A DNA stretch of 5,697 nt from an uncultured Dialister sp. (GTDB lineage Bacteria > Bacillota > Negativicutes > Veillonellales > Dialisteraceae), in assembly GCA_900759415.1 (NCBI GenBank), contig CAAEVC010000102.1, forward strand, positions 1-5,697, written 5' to 3'. The position numbers and the translations under genes are program-made. This document shows positions 5,499 through 5,697 of the stretch, one piece after another (position 1 is the first letter of the stretch; every line of letters starts with the position of its first letter). The notes below the pieces were generated by a model that worked only from the letters and a program-made list of their open reading frames with translations, had not been told where the DNA came from and searched no databases.

Positions 5499-5697
5499 GA
5501 GGAAAAGTCATCATCTGCCGGAATAGCCGTCAAAGGGAAAGAAAGCGTACTTCTCATGCAGGCAGGGAAAGACATATCCCTGACCGGCGCTGCCCTATCT
5601 GGCCTTGGAGAAAAAGGCTCTGTCATCCTTTCCGCCGGCCATGACCTTACTATGGATACAGATACCCTTACATCCAGAAAAGACATGACAGAGAACA
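5499..5697 (+). pseudogene. Fragment of a filamentous haemagglutinin/CdiA-type repeat protein, lacking its 5' end, running off the window
   Basis: In the frame through 5520 the sequence reads SSSAGIAVKGKESVLLMQAG, then KDISLTGAALSGLGEKG, SVILSAGHDLTMDTDTLTS and RKDMTEN. The repeated hxhxAGxDhxhT/hxT pattern (QAGKDISLTG, SAGHDLTMDT) is the beta-helix repeat of two-partner-secretion exoproteins such as FhaB and CdiA. The similarity starts abruptly near 5508. No signal peptide, TPS secretion domain or start codon precedes it, and the first in-frame ATG (5556) lies inside a repeat. The frame is open to the end of the window. It is best read as an internal piece of a cdiA/fhaB gene that lost its 5' part, lying in the same orientation as the cdiA-like gene at the left edge. 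It need not be fully dead if a start exists that I cannot see. Confidence 0.65.

Noticed and set aside
5492..5686. Minus-strand frame opposite the haemagglutinin fragment
   Set aside because: The plus strand shows clear AG-D repeat pattern; the minus-strand product has no recognisable features.

Overview
The window looks like a diderm Firmicute of the class Negativicutes, in the Dialister/Megasphaera/Veillonella neighbourhood. It combines Gram-positive-style ribosome binding sites (AAGGAGG) and the Bacillus-like gene order mltG-trmR-trhP with pieces of filamentous-haemagglutinin/CdiA proteins, which need an outer membrane. The core genes are of middling G+C. The genus is inferred from gene content, not from a match.

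Left block (1-849): the 3' end of a CdiA-like contact-dependent inhibition protein, entering from beyond the window. A pretoxin region of about 50% G+C ends at a VENN-like motif (SGTKNNDL). It is followed by an AT-rich C-terminal domain of about 120 residues that I do not recognise, the candidate toxin. A 63-residue protein with two membrane segments follows 21 nt downstream and sits where the immunity gene should be.

Scar (850-1227): no intact gene. It holds a fossil of the left part of an IS200/IS605-family element. Two small hairpins are followed by a large hairpin that buries an AAGGAGG site, then about 20 codons of tnpA that begin at ACG where a start codon is expected and break off after the conserved HTxWxCKYH motif.

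Minus-strand pair (1228-2188): an FlK-like hotdog thioesterase and, overlapping it by 11 nt, a phosphinothricin-acetyltransferase-like GNAT gene. The GNAT gene is complete except for one in-frame TAG at codon 56, so it is called a pseudogene.

Plus-strand operon (2252-5460): an extended -10 promoter, then mltG, trmR-like methyltransferase, U32-family tRNA hydroxylase trhP and a DUF4911 protein. Each gene overlaps the next by 4-11 nt, so translation is probably coupled. TrhP and TrmR act in sequence on wobble U34 of tRNA (U to ho5U to mo5U). MltG sets glycan strand ends in peptidoglycan. The run ends at a strong bidirectional hairpin that resembles paired IS3-family ends.

Right edge (5499-5697): a second haemagglutinin/CdiA-type repeat fragment without start codon or signal peptide, directly after the hairpin and running out of the window. 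The housekeeping block is therefore flanked on both sides by CDI-type sequence in the same orientation.
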